The notes beneath the pieces are model-generated. The model searched no databases. It was not told the DNA's origin and saw nothing but the letters and a program-made list of their open reading frames with translations. DNA of 52,690 bases, taken from contig JAKBPI010000013.1 of assembly GCA_021829645.1 (NCBI GenBank), positions 1-52,690 of the forward strand. Reading direction: 5' to 3'. Position 1 is the stretch's first letter; every line of letters begins with the position of its first letter. The stretch comes from Actinomycetes bacterium (GTDB taxonomy: Bacteria > Actinomycetota > Acidimicrobiia > Acidimicrobiales > Bog-793). Both the position numbers and the translations under genes were made by a program. Shown piece by piece: positions 1-9,086 of this stretch.

Positions 1-87
1 ATAATTAGGACACTACATTTACTTTTCCAACACTCCCCAATTCATCTAACAGGACTTTTGAAAAAATGGGATATGAAAATGTGCCGT

Positions 88-648
88 TTATGCTAAAACA
101 ATAGGAGATTTCTGGGAAAGTTGGGTTAAGTTAGGAGGTAGAGGATTCGGGAGCATAACGACCTCTATTTTGCCTACGGCACTATGTAAATCGATAGTTG
201 TTGGTTGTTCAATTATGATTTCAGAGAAGTTAACCACACCGCCGGAGAATTGTGCCTCGTAGAAGTTAACCTCACCACCGGAGAATTGTGCTCCAGAGAA
301 GTTACCGCCATCAAATGTAGCACCGGAGAAATCAAAATTGAATTCTGACCACGATGGTGAAGCATCTTTTTGCAGTCGTTTGACAATCTCTGAGATGATA
401 CTAAGACGTACTTCTTTTTCACCTTCTTTTATTGAAGAGGCTTTTGGATCATATGGCATTCTTATATAAGCGCAAAGTCCGTCTATACACATCTGACGAT
501 TTATTTCAAACTCATCGGCGAGTTGTGCTAAAGCTACAACACCTGCCAACCTTACGGCAGCAACCTCATGACCTAGTTGTTGTGTTACTGCTCCAAATCT
601 AGAAGTAAAATCTTGATTCTCTGCTAGTTTCTGTTGATCTTCTTCCAA
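88..648 (-). pseudogene. Pentapeptide-repeat protein, probably a 5'-truncated relic
   Basis: The frame encodes 186 residues. The middle (about residues 105-145) has pentapeptide-repeat character, with repeated units such as FSGAQFSGGEVNF and FSGGVVNFSE, which would form a right-handed quadrilateral beta-helix. The N-terminal part (RFGAVTQQLGHEVAAVRLAG...) matches the linker seen in larger actinobacterial membrane proteins, where it normally follows two membrane helices. Those helices are absent: an in-frame TAA lies three codons upstream of the only possible start, a TTG at 648, and there is no ribosome binding site. I therefore read it as the C-terminal remnant of a longer gene, although a short functional protein cannot be excluded. 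Confidence 0.55.
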
Positions 649-738
649 TTCGTGTTATCTTTCTACTACATGAGAATATTACGCTAAGTCTTACTATACT
701 GCTAAAACCAGTAACGATACAGAGTCGTCGTTTTGGTA

Positions 739-824
739 TTCATAAAATTTGATAGAGAAGGAAGTGTGTACCACCCTCACTTTTGAACCACCCCTGATTT
801 GATGCACACTCTGTATTTTATGAA
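739..824. repeat. Imperfect inverted repeat in the 649-985 gap
   Basis: The 337-base gap downstream of dabA has no convincing gene. It holds an imperfect inverted repeat: TTCATAAAAT (739-748) pairs with ATTTTATGAA (815-824), and inside it AGTGTG (763-768) pairs with CACACT (805-810). It could be the terminator region of the leftward dab genes, a degraded miniature element or chance in AT-rich DNA. Confidence 0.3.
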
Positions 825-985
825 AGGATAGAGCAATCATTGGGGAGGAATTCAGAAAACACCAAAGCTCCCAAGCATCGTCTGAATCAATGAGTCAGTT
901 GTAAGTGAGAAGGTTTTACAGAAGACATATACAAAAATCGTCTCAAAAGACTTGACAGATTTTTACTTGCCATAAAGTTTTTAAA

Positions 986-3472
986 CTAACTTTTCCAGAA
1001 CTTCCATCTTCCCTCACTGTAGCGAATAACCCAATTCTCACTTTCAACATCTCTGGCGACTAAGTGCATCCATTCGCCATCAAACAACTCTGCCAATAAC
1101 TCATTTCTAGAGATGATTTTGTCAAGCAAGGTCTTTGATGCTTCTACGAGAACCAAGAGACGCATGGGTTCATGATAGGCGTTCCCATTATAGAAAAGCG
1201 ACTGCAGTGGCAAACCTACTTTCAGGTCAAAACCATCGCCTTCTGTCACACCTATTCCCGCCATAATATTGTGAACGGTTTTATCTCCGGCACTAAATTG
1301 CTCTGCATCAACCGTGGAAAAATAGTATTGGGCGTTTATCCAATGTGCAACAGCAACCGGACCACTCAAAATGGACTCCAGCATTGTGCCGCCGGTATCA
1401 TTGCTTGTCTCGTAAGAGTGTAAAAAGCAACGTCCTTCCAGATCGACTCCGGCAGTAAGTGTTCTCGGTGCAATGATGAAAGCAGCATTTCTTGCCGCTC
1501 CCCATTCGGGTCTAATCTCTGCCCAATCGTACGAACGCGAAACGCTTTCTCTCAAAGGATTTTTTTTACTATAACCGGGTAGAGTTGCTATCCTCTCCGC
1601 CACAGCAAGCTGCGCAGCAACTTTCAAATCGTGTCGCAACAAAGCTAGCTTGTCTAAATGTGTGACAGGAATTAAATGGGGATCCAAAATTTCCACCCGG
1701 TCTGTTACGGTATCGTGTTCGGCAGCCACAAAAAGGGTTTCTTCCGGTATAACAATTCCTTTTTCACCAAGTAGTGTACGTACCTCACTACGGTTCAAGA
1801 CAGCTGTAGCCGCTCTGGCGCTGACCCCGCCTCGCTTAGCTCCACAGGCACCACAGTCCAACATCGAAGCATACGGATTATTCTCCGTAGTGCTGCCATG
1901 TCCGCATAGCAAAACAATTTCAGCAAAGTCACTGGTAAGACTAATGCTTAGCAAAAGACTTTCGGCAAAAAGTACCTGATCTTCCACGCTCATTCCCGTC
2001 TCATGCGGACTCATATCGATCACCTTTGCCGAGTCGGGAGCAAATTTTTGATTTAACCATTGCTTCACGCCGGCATAAGTAGAAGGAAACAAGGTTTTTG
2101 TCGCCGTAGCCGGACCCATAAAAAAGCCGCTGATCTCTGCACCGAAAAACGAAGCTATGCTTCCTTTTCTGATAGCACTAAACGAATTGTCGGCAGCAGA
2201 CAGTGCCTGCATGCCACTCAATTGTCTAAGTGCCGTTTGGTATGCCACCTCAATAGGTTTTTCCGTTACCATCACATCAGGATGAGCAAAAACCGGACAC
2301 AAGCTGACGGTTTCCTCTGTGCCCCAAGCCCTAAAACTGATCGGTAGTCCAAAGAATCCGGCAAACCCAAATGTTTCATAAGGACCGATTTTTTCCAAAT
2401 GACGGCGTATTCGTTCAGAACGAACATCGATACAAAAAATAGCCTGAACGGTAGGTGTTACTTTTTCTGCTCTCTTCCTAGGAGCCGACAGAATACTGAG
2501 TAGGTGATCACGATAATGATTCTCATAGGCACGCAGTAACGCTTCTTGTGTTTCTTCCAACGTAAAATTTATATTTTTATTCTCATATAAAGATTTGATG
2601 CTATATGCAATATCCTGACTTATTCTGGAATCTCTTGTGTCCTTGGCTGCCTGTACTTCTGAGATCTTGCTACGGACTTCAAGACTTGGGAAGGCATCGG
2701 ATAAATGAGTAGTGAGTATTTCGACATCGTAAGCAAGGCGAACAGCTAAATAGTCCACAAGCGACAAGGTTGACTTAACTGGGCCATCATTGTGCCACAC
2801 CGAACACCATTTGGCATATCCCGCCCATCCAGGCATTCTGGCGAATTGACGCGACATCTCCTGAACTGTTTCTTCTCCATCAACACCCAACTTAGTCAGA
2901 GATTCCAAAATGGCATCAATTGGTTCTTCAGGTAAATCTGTGAGTCTCTTGCGAGCCGATTTCCCGAACAATCTGCGAAAAGCCGGATCTACGGCCACGA
3001 TATTACGCCAAGCACGATAGAAGCCGTCACCTTGGGTATCGGGTAGGACATCATAGATGTAAGCAGCACACCACTTGGCAACCTCTCTGTCCGTAATGAT
3101 TGCCGTATTGGTACCGTAAAGTAAGTCGTGGCTCTCAGCTACCGTCAGGATGGTAGTATCTGGCTTTTCAACTACTAAAGCCTCAATTAACTCTAATCCC
3201 CCCATAGCGACCCCACAGGCGCTCTTTATGTCCTCATCGTTGATACGTCCATCCATATAAGCCTGGGTCATTATCTCTCGAGAGGGATATCCAGATATGC
3301 CAAAGATTTTTCTTGCATGCAAAATTGCTTCCCGAAATCCCATATTGCGGAGATCCCACAATGGATTTACGGTTATCGCCGTAGAGAGCGGCCAGAGAGG
3401 AGCTATGGGCTTGGCGGCCTCTTTTATTTGTTGGTCCAGGAGTTCTCTTTTTTGTAGCAAATCCAAACTCAA
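986..3472 (-). CDS. dabA: Inorganic-carbon transporter subunit DabA (UPF0753/DUF2309)
   Basis: This 828-residue protein belongs to the DUF2309 family. DabA is the zinc-binding, carbonic-anhydrase-like cytoplasmic subunit of the DAB pump, which accumulates bicarbonate by coupling CO2 hydration to a cation gradient. The expected zinc and active-site positions are present: C347 and D349 in FCIDVRSER, and H525 and C540 in the segment running from CGHGSTTENN to DCGACGAKRGG. These correspond to the Cys-Asp and His-Cys pairs described for Halothiobacillus DabA. The likely start is TTG at 3472, which shares a TTGA overlap with the dabB stop, so the two genes are probably translationally coupled. Length is normal for the family. 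The function is assigned by family and context. Confidence 0.93.
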   Translation of the reverse strand: MSLDLLQKRELLDQQIKEAAKPIAPLWPLSTAITVNPLWDLRNMGFREAILHARKIFGISGYPSREIMTQAYMDGRINDEDIKSACGVAMGGLELIEALVVEKPDTTILTVAESHDLLYGTNTAIITDREVAKWCAAYIYDVLPDTQGDGFYRAWRNIVAVDPAFRRLFGKSARKRLTDLPEEPIDAILESLTKLGVDGEETVQEMSRQFARMPGWAGYAKWCSVWHNDGPVKSTLSLVDYLAVRLAYDVEILTTHLSDAFPSLEVRSKISEVQAAKDTRDSRISQDIAYSIKSLYENKNINFTLEETQEALLRAYENHYRDHLLSILSAPRKRAEKVTPTVQAIFCIDVRSERIRRHLEKIGPYETFGFAGFFGLPISFRAWGTEETVSLCPVFAHPDVMVTEKPIEVAYQTALRQLSGMQALSAADNSFSAIRKGSIASFFGAEISGFFMGPATATKTLFPSTYAGVKQWLNQKFAPDSAKVIDMSPHETGMSVEDQVLFAESLLLSISLTSDFAEIVLLCGHGSTTENNPYASMLDCGACGAKRGGVSARAATAVLNRSEVRTLLGEKGIVIPEETLFVAAEHDTVTDRVEILDPHLIPVTHLDKLALLRHDLKVAAQLAVAERIATLPGYSKKNPLRESVSRSYDWAEIRPEWGAARNAAFIIAPRTLTAGVDLEGRCFLHSYETSNDTGGTMLESILSGPVAVAHWINAQYYFSTVDAEQFSAGDKTVHNIMAGIGVTEGDGFDLKVGLPLQSLFYNGNAYHEPMRLLVLVEASKTLLDKIISRNELLAELFDGEWMHLVARDVESENWVIRYSEGRWKFWKS

Positions 3473-5064
3473 GATGTTACCCCCGAATAAGCAGAAATAA
3501 GCTCACCGGCGTCTTGCTTTTCCTTTTGGATACGGGGAGGCGTGTTCATACCCCTCTTTGCCTGTAGAGCGAATGAGGCAGAACCGGCGTCAAGTAACAA
3601 GACAACAGTTCGTGTCCTCAGAGTAGGGACCCTCATAACGGCGCTTATACCAATCCCGACTATGCCAAAACCTAAAAGCCACCATACATCAAGTGTTCCG
3701 CTACCTGTGACAGGCAAAGAAGGTGTTACCCAACGCCCCAGTCCGTCAATAAGCGCCCCATAAATGGTTCCAAGTAACATAAAGAAGAGAGTCCAAACTA
3801 AAGTCAAGACATACGAAACCCGGTGTCGGCTCCACCATGTCCACACAGCCGAGGCAATGGTAATACTGATGAAAATTATGAGTGGAAAACCTTGGCGGTT
3901 GACCAGACCGCCCAGTGATACGATAATTGCCACAGTAGCGGCCGCAGTGAGCACACTTGTCACCATGCGCACAGGAAGAGGAGCAGAAATAGGGGATAGC
4001 TTTGGTATCATTTTGGAACCTAAGATCTGTGAACCGGAACCAAAAAACAATGTGGCTTTGTACATGGCGTGGCCTATCAAGTGAATCAATGCCGCTAAAT
4101 AGAGTCCCACACTGCATTCGGCAATCATAAAACCCATCTGTGCCATTGTCGAAAATACCAAACTGCCTTTTACATCCGCTTTCTTTGTCATGACGGCATT
4201 GGCGACGGTCGCAGTAAACAACACGACCACAAAAGCTGCCGCCATAGCAAATATCGAATTACCTGTCACAAAACTCAGACGTATGAGGAGAATCCCACCG
4301 CCGTTGACCACTCCGGCATGCAGTAAAGCAGATACTGGAGTGGGTGCGGATATGGTACCGGGTAACCAATTGCCAAACAGTCCCTGAGCGGAACGAGTCA
4401 AAGCTGCGATCACGATCAAAAGAGCAATTATGACAGACAGTACGCCTGAATTTTTGGCGAGAACATGAGATCCCAAAGACGCCAAATCGATATTGCCCAT
4501 ACGTTCGAACATCATGACGGCAGCAACTAAGAGAGCGGAGTCTCCCAACATAAAAGCTTTCATTGTCTTACGGGAGGATTCTTTTGTCCCGGGAAGATCG
4601 GAACGGTAGCGGATAACCCAAACAAATGACATACCGGCAAATATCCAAGCAATAACTAAAACCGTCACTGTTATCGAAGTCGCCACGATAATCATGGACA
4701 ACAGGACGGCATTGGCACCCGTAAAAAACCCCGACGATTTCTTTTCAGCTTGCAGGTAACGCACCGAAAAGCTTTGAATAACGGCACCCGTAATACAAAT
4801 AAAAAGCACTAGAGTAACGGTAAAGCTATTGAGCAGAACTCCCATTTCTGGATGCGTGGAAGTTCCTACTGCGACCATAGTAAATTGGCCTTGGAACGCT
4901 ACCCATAAAACCGAGCAGAACGCAAAAATAACAGCTAGCCAAGCGAATTGTGATGACAACTTGGACTTTTTGACCGCACCAAGGAAAGGAAGTGATGAGA
5001 CGCCGGCACCGCCTACAAGTGCTGCCAACACGCCCAGAAAGCAAAACTCTTTTATGTCGTGCAT
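3469..5064 (-). CDS. dabB: Inorganic-carbon transporter membrane subunit DabB (NuoL/MrpA-like)
   Basis: This 531-residue hydrophobic protein belongs to the proton-conducting membrane family that includes NuoL, NuoM and the Mrp antiporter subunits. Many membrane helices are evident, and family-like segments such as PTPVSALLHAGVVNGGG and IHLIGHAMYKATLFF carry the conserved lysine and histidines of the ion path. Because it immediately precedes and overlaps dabA by four bases, it is the DabB partner rather than a respiratory complex I subunit; no other nuo genes are present. DabB is thought to supply the cation flux that drives DabA. The ATG at 5064 has an AAGGAA ribosome binding site. Confidence 0.93.
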   Translation of the reverse strand: MHDIKEFCFLGVLAALVGGAGVSSLPFLGAVKKSKLSSQFAWLAVIFAFCSVLWVAFQGQFTMVAVGTSTHPEMGVLLNSFTVTLVLFICITGAVIQSFSVRYLQAEKKSSGFFTGANAVLLSMIIVATSITVTVLVIAWIFAGMSFVWVIRYRSDLPGTKESSRKTMKAFMLGDSALLVAAVMMFERMGNIDLASLGSHVLAKNSGVLSVIIALLIVIAALTRSAQGLFGNWLPGTISAPTPVSALLHAGVVNGGGILLIRLSFVTGNSIFAMAAAFVVVLFTATVANAVMTKKADVKGSLVFSTMAQMGFMIAECSVGLYLAALIHLIGHAMYKATLFFGSGSQILGSKMIPKLSPISAPLPVRMVTSVLTAAATVAIIVSLGGLVNRQGFPLIIFISITIASAVWTWWSRHRVSYVLTLVWTLFFMLLGTIYGALIDGLGRWVTPSLPVTGSGTLDVWWLLGFGIVGIGISAVMRVPTLRTRTVVLLLDAGSASFALQAKRGMNTPPRIQKEKQDAGELISAYSGVTS

Positions 5065-5317
5065 GCTGGTATTCCTTGTGTTTTATCAAGTTTACCCATC
5101 ACATAGCCCTCTCATAGTTACGAATATAAAAGTACGAAATCTATAACATGAACTATACTACATGTATTTTTATACCGTCAAGCTTTTTGGAGAATTATTT
5201 TCCGGATAGGTCTGAAATTACGGCATAAGAATAGGTAGGGGAGGGTGGTATGCTAAACCTACAACAATGCATCAAGCAAGTAGATTTTAGTCAGCAACTG
5301 TCAAAAAATCGCTTTAG

Positions 5318-5620
5318 TTAAAGTGAGTTCAATTTGCTTGCCAAAACGCTTAAGAGTTCTCCTACTTGATGATCATGTTCGACAGGATGACGCAAGGGGA
5401 GTGTGGGGTTCAACGCATACCTGTTGCGCCTTCCTTCGCGTGACTTTATAACGTAACCTGCCTCGATCAAATCGGAAACAATGCTTTGTGCAGCACGTTC
5501 TGTTATGCCGACTTGGGATGCTATGTCACGACTTCTGATCGTAGGATCACGAACTATACACAACAACACATGTCCGTGATTGGTAAGGAAAGTCCATGTA
5601 GGCTTTTTGTCGGCACCCAT
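5318..5620 (-). CDS. Small winged-helix transcriptional regulator upstream of dabBA
   Basis: This 100-residue protein is a single winged helix-turn-helix domain of MarR/ArsR-like type. Residues about 25-50 (DPTIRSRDIASQVGITERA) form the helix-turn-helix, and SREGRRNRYALNP forms the wing. There is no ligand-binding domain. It lies 254 bases upstream of dabB on the same strand, so it may regulate the carbon pump. That differs from the LysR-type regulators commonly associated with DAB operons. The function is inferred from position only. Confidence 0.8.
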   Translation of the reverse strand: MGADKKPTWTFLTNHGHVLLCIVRDPTIRSRDIASQVGITERAAQSIVSDLIEAGYVIKSREGRRNRYALNPTLPLRHPVEHDHQVGELLSVLASKLNSL

Positions 5621-5628
5621 GATATCAT
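5619..5628. promoter_or_regulatory. Palindrome over the regulator start codon
   Basis: A perfect 10-bp palindrome, ATGATATCAT, overlaps the ATG of the winged-helix gene. It could be an autoregulatory operator, but a palindrome this short can occur by chance. The rest of the 5629-5918 gap is AT-rich and shows only a repeated CATAATAGC motif near 5782 and 5802. Confidence 0.25.
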
Positions 5629-5918
5629 GATAGCGGATTCATGAAAAAAAAATGAGTTATTACATGTCAATTTAACTCCCTTGTGATCTAAAAAAGTTGT
5701 TTGGCAAAAACAGGGATCCTGTAAACACACACCAGAGATTTTTAATATCGTCTGAAGAGATCAGAGACAAGGCTTATTAGACATAATAGCATTTGAAAGG
5801 CCATAATAGCTATTTTTCAGTTAATCAAAATTGCTCAAGTTCCAGTATTTCATGCTACTCTAAATAGCGGACATCCTCCCATTCCACCCAGAATTTTTAT
5901 ATATTCAAGGAGACCGTA

Positions 5919-7391
5919 ATGCAGACAGGGAACACAGCCGTCAATGACTCAGCTCCGGTTGCCGTAACAATAGCTCGCGGAGACGGTATCGGTCCAGAGA
6001 TCATGGATGCCACACTGAAAATCATCACCGCCGGAGGCGCTAGGCTTGCTTTAGAAGAGATAGAGGTCGGTGAAAAGGTCTACGAGAGAGGGATTACAGC
6101 CGGCATAGAGCCAGGCGCATGGGAGTCACTGCAGCGTACGAGAGTTTTCTTGAAAGCTCCGATTACTACTCCGCAAGGTAAAGGATATAAGAGCCTAAAC
6201 GTTACCATTCGAAAAGCATTCGGATTATTTGCCAACGTCCGACCGTGCCCGTCGTATGCACCTTTTATAGCCACCAAGCATCCGGATATGGACGTTGTAA
6301 TCATCCGGGAAAACGAAGAAGATCTCTATGGTGGGATAGAGCACCGACAGACCAATGACGTGATGCAGTGCTTAAAATTAATTACACGACCGGGTAGCGA
6401 AAAAATAATAAGATACGCTTTCGAATACGCCAGACGCAACAATCGCTCCAAAGTGACATGCTGCACTAAAGACAATATCATGAAGCTGACAGATGGTCTC
6501 TTTCATCAAGTCTTCGACGAAGTAGCGGCTGAATACCCCGACATACGATCAGAACACTACATTATCGACATAGGTACCGCCAGGTTAGCCACTGTACCGG
6601 AGCGTTTTGACACAATAGTCCTGCCAAACCTCTACGGAGATATACTTTCCGACGTCGCCGCAGAAATAGTCGGTTCCGTGGGAACAGCGGGAAGCGCCAA
6701 TATCGGCGATAATATTGCTATGTTCGAGGCTATACACGGATCCGCACCAGATATAGCAGGACAGAATATAGCAAATCCCTCTGGCCTATTATTAGGCGCT
6801 GTACAAATGTTGGTTCACATCGGCCAATCGGAGGCAGCAGAAAGCGTCCATAATGCCTGGCTCAAGACTATTGAGGACGGAATACACACGGCAGATATTT
6901 ACGACCCTTTGGTATCCAAGGAAAAGGTGGGAACCGACCAATTCACGAATGCCGTTATCGCAAGACTCGGCACGACACCCAAACACCTTAAGCCTGTCAG
7001 CTATCACTCATTTACTGAACCAATCAAAATAAAACTTACCCCAAGACATACTGCCAAAAAAGAACTTGTGGGAATAGACGTTTTTATTGACTGGAGAGAC
7101 GGTGTCGAAGAATTAGCCAAGGCATTGAAAGAAAACTCTAACGACAACCTTTCACTCATCATGATCACCAACCGTGGACAAAAAGTATACCCGGGAGGTA
7201 TCCCGGAAACATTCTGTGTGGACCATTGGAGGTGCCGTTTTCAGGCTGCCAGCACAACAGATGTGATAAGTCACACTGAAGTTATAGACTTACTTGCTAA
7301 GTTGGCTGACGCAGGACTTCCGTTTATCAAAACAGAATGTTTATATACATTTGACGGTCAACCCGGCTTCTCCCTTGGACAGGGGCAGTAA
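5919..7391 (+). CDS. icd: Isocitrate dehydrogenase (NADP type, Thermus/Rickettsia-like long form)
   Basis: The 490-residue product is an isocitrate/isopropylmalate dehydrogenase-family enzyme that oxidises isocitrate to 2-oxoglutarate in the TCA cycle. Visible signatures are the N-terminal GDGIGPEIMDA, the substrate-binding run from NVTIRKAFGLFANVRPCPS, the RENEEDLYGGIEH loop, the metal-binding NLYGDILSDVAAEIVGS and the cofactor-binding EAIHGSAPDIAGQNIANPS. The C-terminal 140 residues or so form the extra domain typical of the long Thermus/Rickettsia type, so full length is normal. The ATG at 5919 has a strong AAGGAG ribosome binding site. It is monocistronic, followed by decayed genes. Cofactor preference (NADP versus NAD) is inferred from the subfamily. 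Confidence 0.92.
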   Translation: MQTGNTAVNDSAPVAVTIARGDGIGPEIMDATLKIITAGGARLALEEIEVGEKVYERGITAGIEPGAWESLQRTRVFLKAPITTPQGKGYKSLNVTIRKAFGLFANVRPCPSYAPFIATKHPDMDVVIIRENEEDLYGGIEHRQTNDVMQCLKLITRPGSEKIIRYAFEYARRNNRSKVTCCTKDNIMKLTDGLFHQVFDEVAAEYPDIRSEHYIIDIGTARLATVPERFDTIVLPNLYGDILSDVAAEIVGSVGTAGSANIGDNIAMFEAIHGSAPDIAGQNIANPSGLLLGAVQMLVHIGQSEAAESVHNAWLKTIEDGIHTADIYDPLVSKEKVGTDQFTNAVIARLGTTPKHLKPVSYHSFTEPIKIKLTPRHTAKKELVGIDVFIDWRDGVEELAKALKENSNDNLSLIMITNRGQKVYPGGIPETFCVDHWRCRFQAASTTDVISHTEVIDLLAKLADAGLPFIKTECLYTFDGQPGFSLGQGQ

Positions 7392-7464
7392 GCGGTTCCG
7401 ACGACCAAAAAGTCTTTATCGAGACAATAACCCAATTGCTCTTTAAAAAGTTACATAATATTCA

Positions 7465-7748
7465 TTATCGGCACTTTATGAAAAGAGTCCTTGCTTTCCT
7501 AAAGAGCTCACGATCACCTTCTGCCTGAATAAGCCTACCAACAATTACTAGCCTGACTTTATGACAGATATCCTACGAATTTCTTCAAGTCCAAGTTCAT
7601 CGTCTATGTTGAGTTCTAGATTGGGTAAGCCCTCTTCAAAAAGAGCTTTTAGTTCCTGAGCCAAAATAACAACCATTGAGCGTCTTATGAATTTTGATCC
7701 GTCTAAGGTATTTACCCAAGACTTCTGGGACCAGATGATGCAATGTCT
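7465..7748 (-). pseudogene. Unrecognised frameshifted gene relic
   Basis: Reading leftward from 7748, one frame gives protein-like sequence (WVNTLDGSKFIRRSM, then QELKALFEEGLPNLELNID) that ends at a TAG near 7548. A second frame continues with VRLVIVGRLIQAEGDRELFRKA and stops at 7465-7467. A single frameshift near 7555 would join them into about 95 residues. I do not recognise the family. The charged, amphipathic composition resembles real protein more than random translation. Confidence 0.4.
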
Positions 7749-7821
7749 TTAGATTAGATAGAACACACCAATACTTCACACAAACATATTGAGCCCCCAT
7801 AGTTCATTTGTCAGCCTAATA

Positions 7822-8208
7822 TCAAAGATGTATCTCAGATGTAACCCTGGTATTGAATAGGGATCTCACCAAAAGGCCAACTTGGGTGATTTATTTATCC
7901 AAAATATCGGGTATGTTGTCTGCCTATCGCACAAAGACTATAGCGTCATAAAGCCAAGTTAGACCACCTCGCGGTTATCCTACAACGATTGTAGGATATA
8001 CCTGGGTAATATTTTGTTGCTTGATTCCATTAAAAGCAAAGTTTCTGAGTAGTGTATATATTTCAGAGCATAAGGTTTACCCATTGGGGAGGTAACCGAG
8101 AGGTTCAACACCAATAACCCTTGCGACTCTCAAGGTTCCCATAAAATCTTTTAAAATGGCGTGGTCTGGGTATGACAACTGATCTCCATTGCTAAATGTG
8201 ACTTTTTG
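7822..8208 (-). pseudogene. Unrecognised gene relic with several in-frame stops
   Basis: One continuous leftward frame of 129 codons has protein-like segments (QKVTFSNGDQLSYPDHAILK, MGTLRVARVIGVEPLGYLPN, QVYPTIVVG, PRGGLTWLYDAIVFVR, ADNIPDILDK) interrupted by four stop codons. That pattern is typical of a decayed gene that has gained nonsense mutations without indels. I could not assign a family. It overlaps the 3' end of the HxlR relic in a different frame. Confidence 0.4.
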
Positions 8209-8458
8209 TTACATCTTTTCCAAGTTGATTTGCCTTCTCAATGAGCTTTGGTTTGTCACTTTTGACTTCAGCCACCATTGCTACGGGGTACTCTGAGCCA
8301 GGGTAGTATTTCATTTCCCAATCTATTATTGAGGTAAGTATCTCCATAAGATCAATCCCCTTTTCGGTCAGTTCGTAGCGAAATCTACGACTGTCTTTTG
8401 GGTCTTTGATCTTTAAGACAATAGCAACTTCACTTCTATTTAGCAGGTGAAGTTGCGA
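8192..8458 (-). pseudogene. HxlR-family regulator relic, N-terminus missing
   Basis: The frame encodes 88 residues matching the C-terminal half of HxlR-type winged-helix regulators: VLKIKDPKDSRRFRYELTEK followed by GIDLMEILTSIIDWEMKY. The RYELTEKG wing and the following helix with the conserved Trp are diagnostic of the family. The N-terminal helix-turn-helix is missing, because an in-frame TAG lies at 8459-8461 and the divergent SRPBCC gene begins just beyond. It must be non-functional as a DNA-binding protein. Confidence 0.7.
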
Positions 8459-8487
8459 CTAATAAATACTCGTCCGAGAGGAGCTAA

Positions 8488-8934
8488 ATGCAAAAACCGT
8501 CAAACGGTGATTTAAAAATTCAAAACAAACTTAATGCCAACTCGAAAAGTATTTTTGAGGCCATCAACAATCCCTGTCAATGGTGGAGCGGCAATATTAC
8601 CGGTACGACTGATGAGCTTGGCCAGGAATGGGTTTACAGGTATCAAAATATCCACTACAGCAAACAAAAGGTAGTTGAAATGATCCAAAACAAAAAAGTA
8701 GCATGGGAAGTTACCGATAGCTACATTTCATTTGTGGAAAACAAAGCGGAGTGGAACGGCAGTCGCATTGCTTTCGAAATAGAAAAGAACAACGGCGGTA
8801 CTGTCTTGACTTTTACCCACTTGGGGCTTATGCCGACAGTGGCGTGCTATGAAGACTGTAAGCATGCCTGGGAATTTTACATCAAAGAAAGTCTCCGTAA
8901 CTCGATAGTTTCCCAGCAAGAAGAATGGAATTGA
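8488..8934 (+). CDS. SRPBCC/AHSA1-like domain protein
   Basis: The 148-residue protein is a single SRPBCC (START/Bet v1-like) domain of the AHSA1 subfamily, which binds hydrophobic ligands in a helix-grip cavity. Family signatures are the early SIFEAINNPCQWWSG, the central WEVTDSYISFVENKAEWNGS and the late LTFTHLGLMPTVACYEDCKH with WEFYIKESLRNSI. The start is supported by a GAGAGGAGC ribosome binding site eight bases upstream of the ATG. It stands divergent from a dead HxlR regulator, which may once have controlled it. The substrate is unknown. Confidence 0.85.
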   Translation: MQKPSNGDLKIQNKLNANSKSIFEAINNPCQWWSGNITGTTDELGQEWVYRYQNIHYSKQKVVEMIQNKKVAWEVTDSYISFVENKAEWNGSRIAFEIEKNNGGTVLTFTHLGLMPTVACYEDCKHAWEFYIKESLRNSIVSQQEEWN

Positions 8935-9086
8935 CTCCCAATATACCAACAAAATCACTACTTATTATTACTGATATTTTTCACCAAAAAGAAGAATAGG
9001 TTTCTAAGGATTTAGTAAGCTACTTTCCAGAACCAAAACAAACTGCCGTAAGTATTGAGGGTAAAATTTTACACACAGAAGTACCG

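Noticed and set aside
3469-5064. Respiratory complex I subunit NuoL
   Set aside because: The protein is similar in fold, but it overlaps dabA and no other nuo gene is present, so DabB is the better call.
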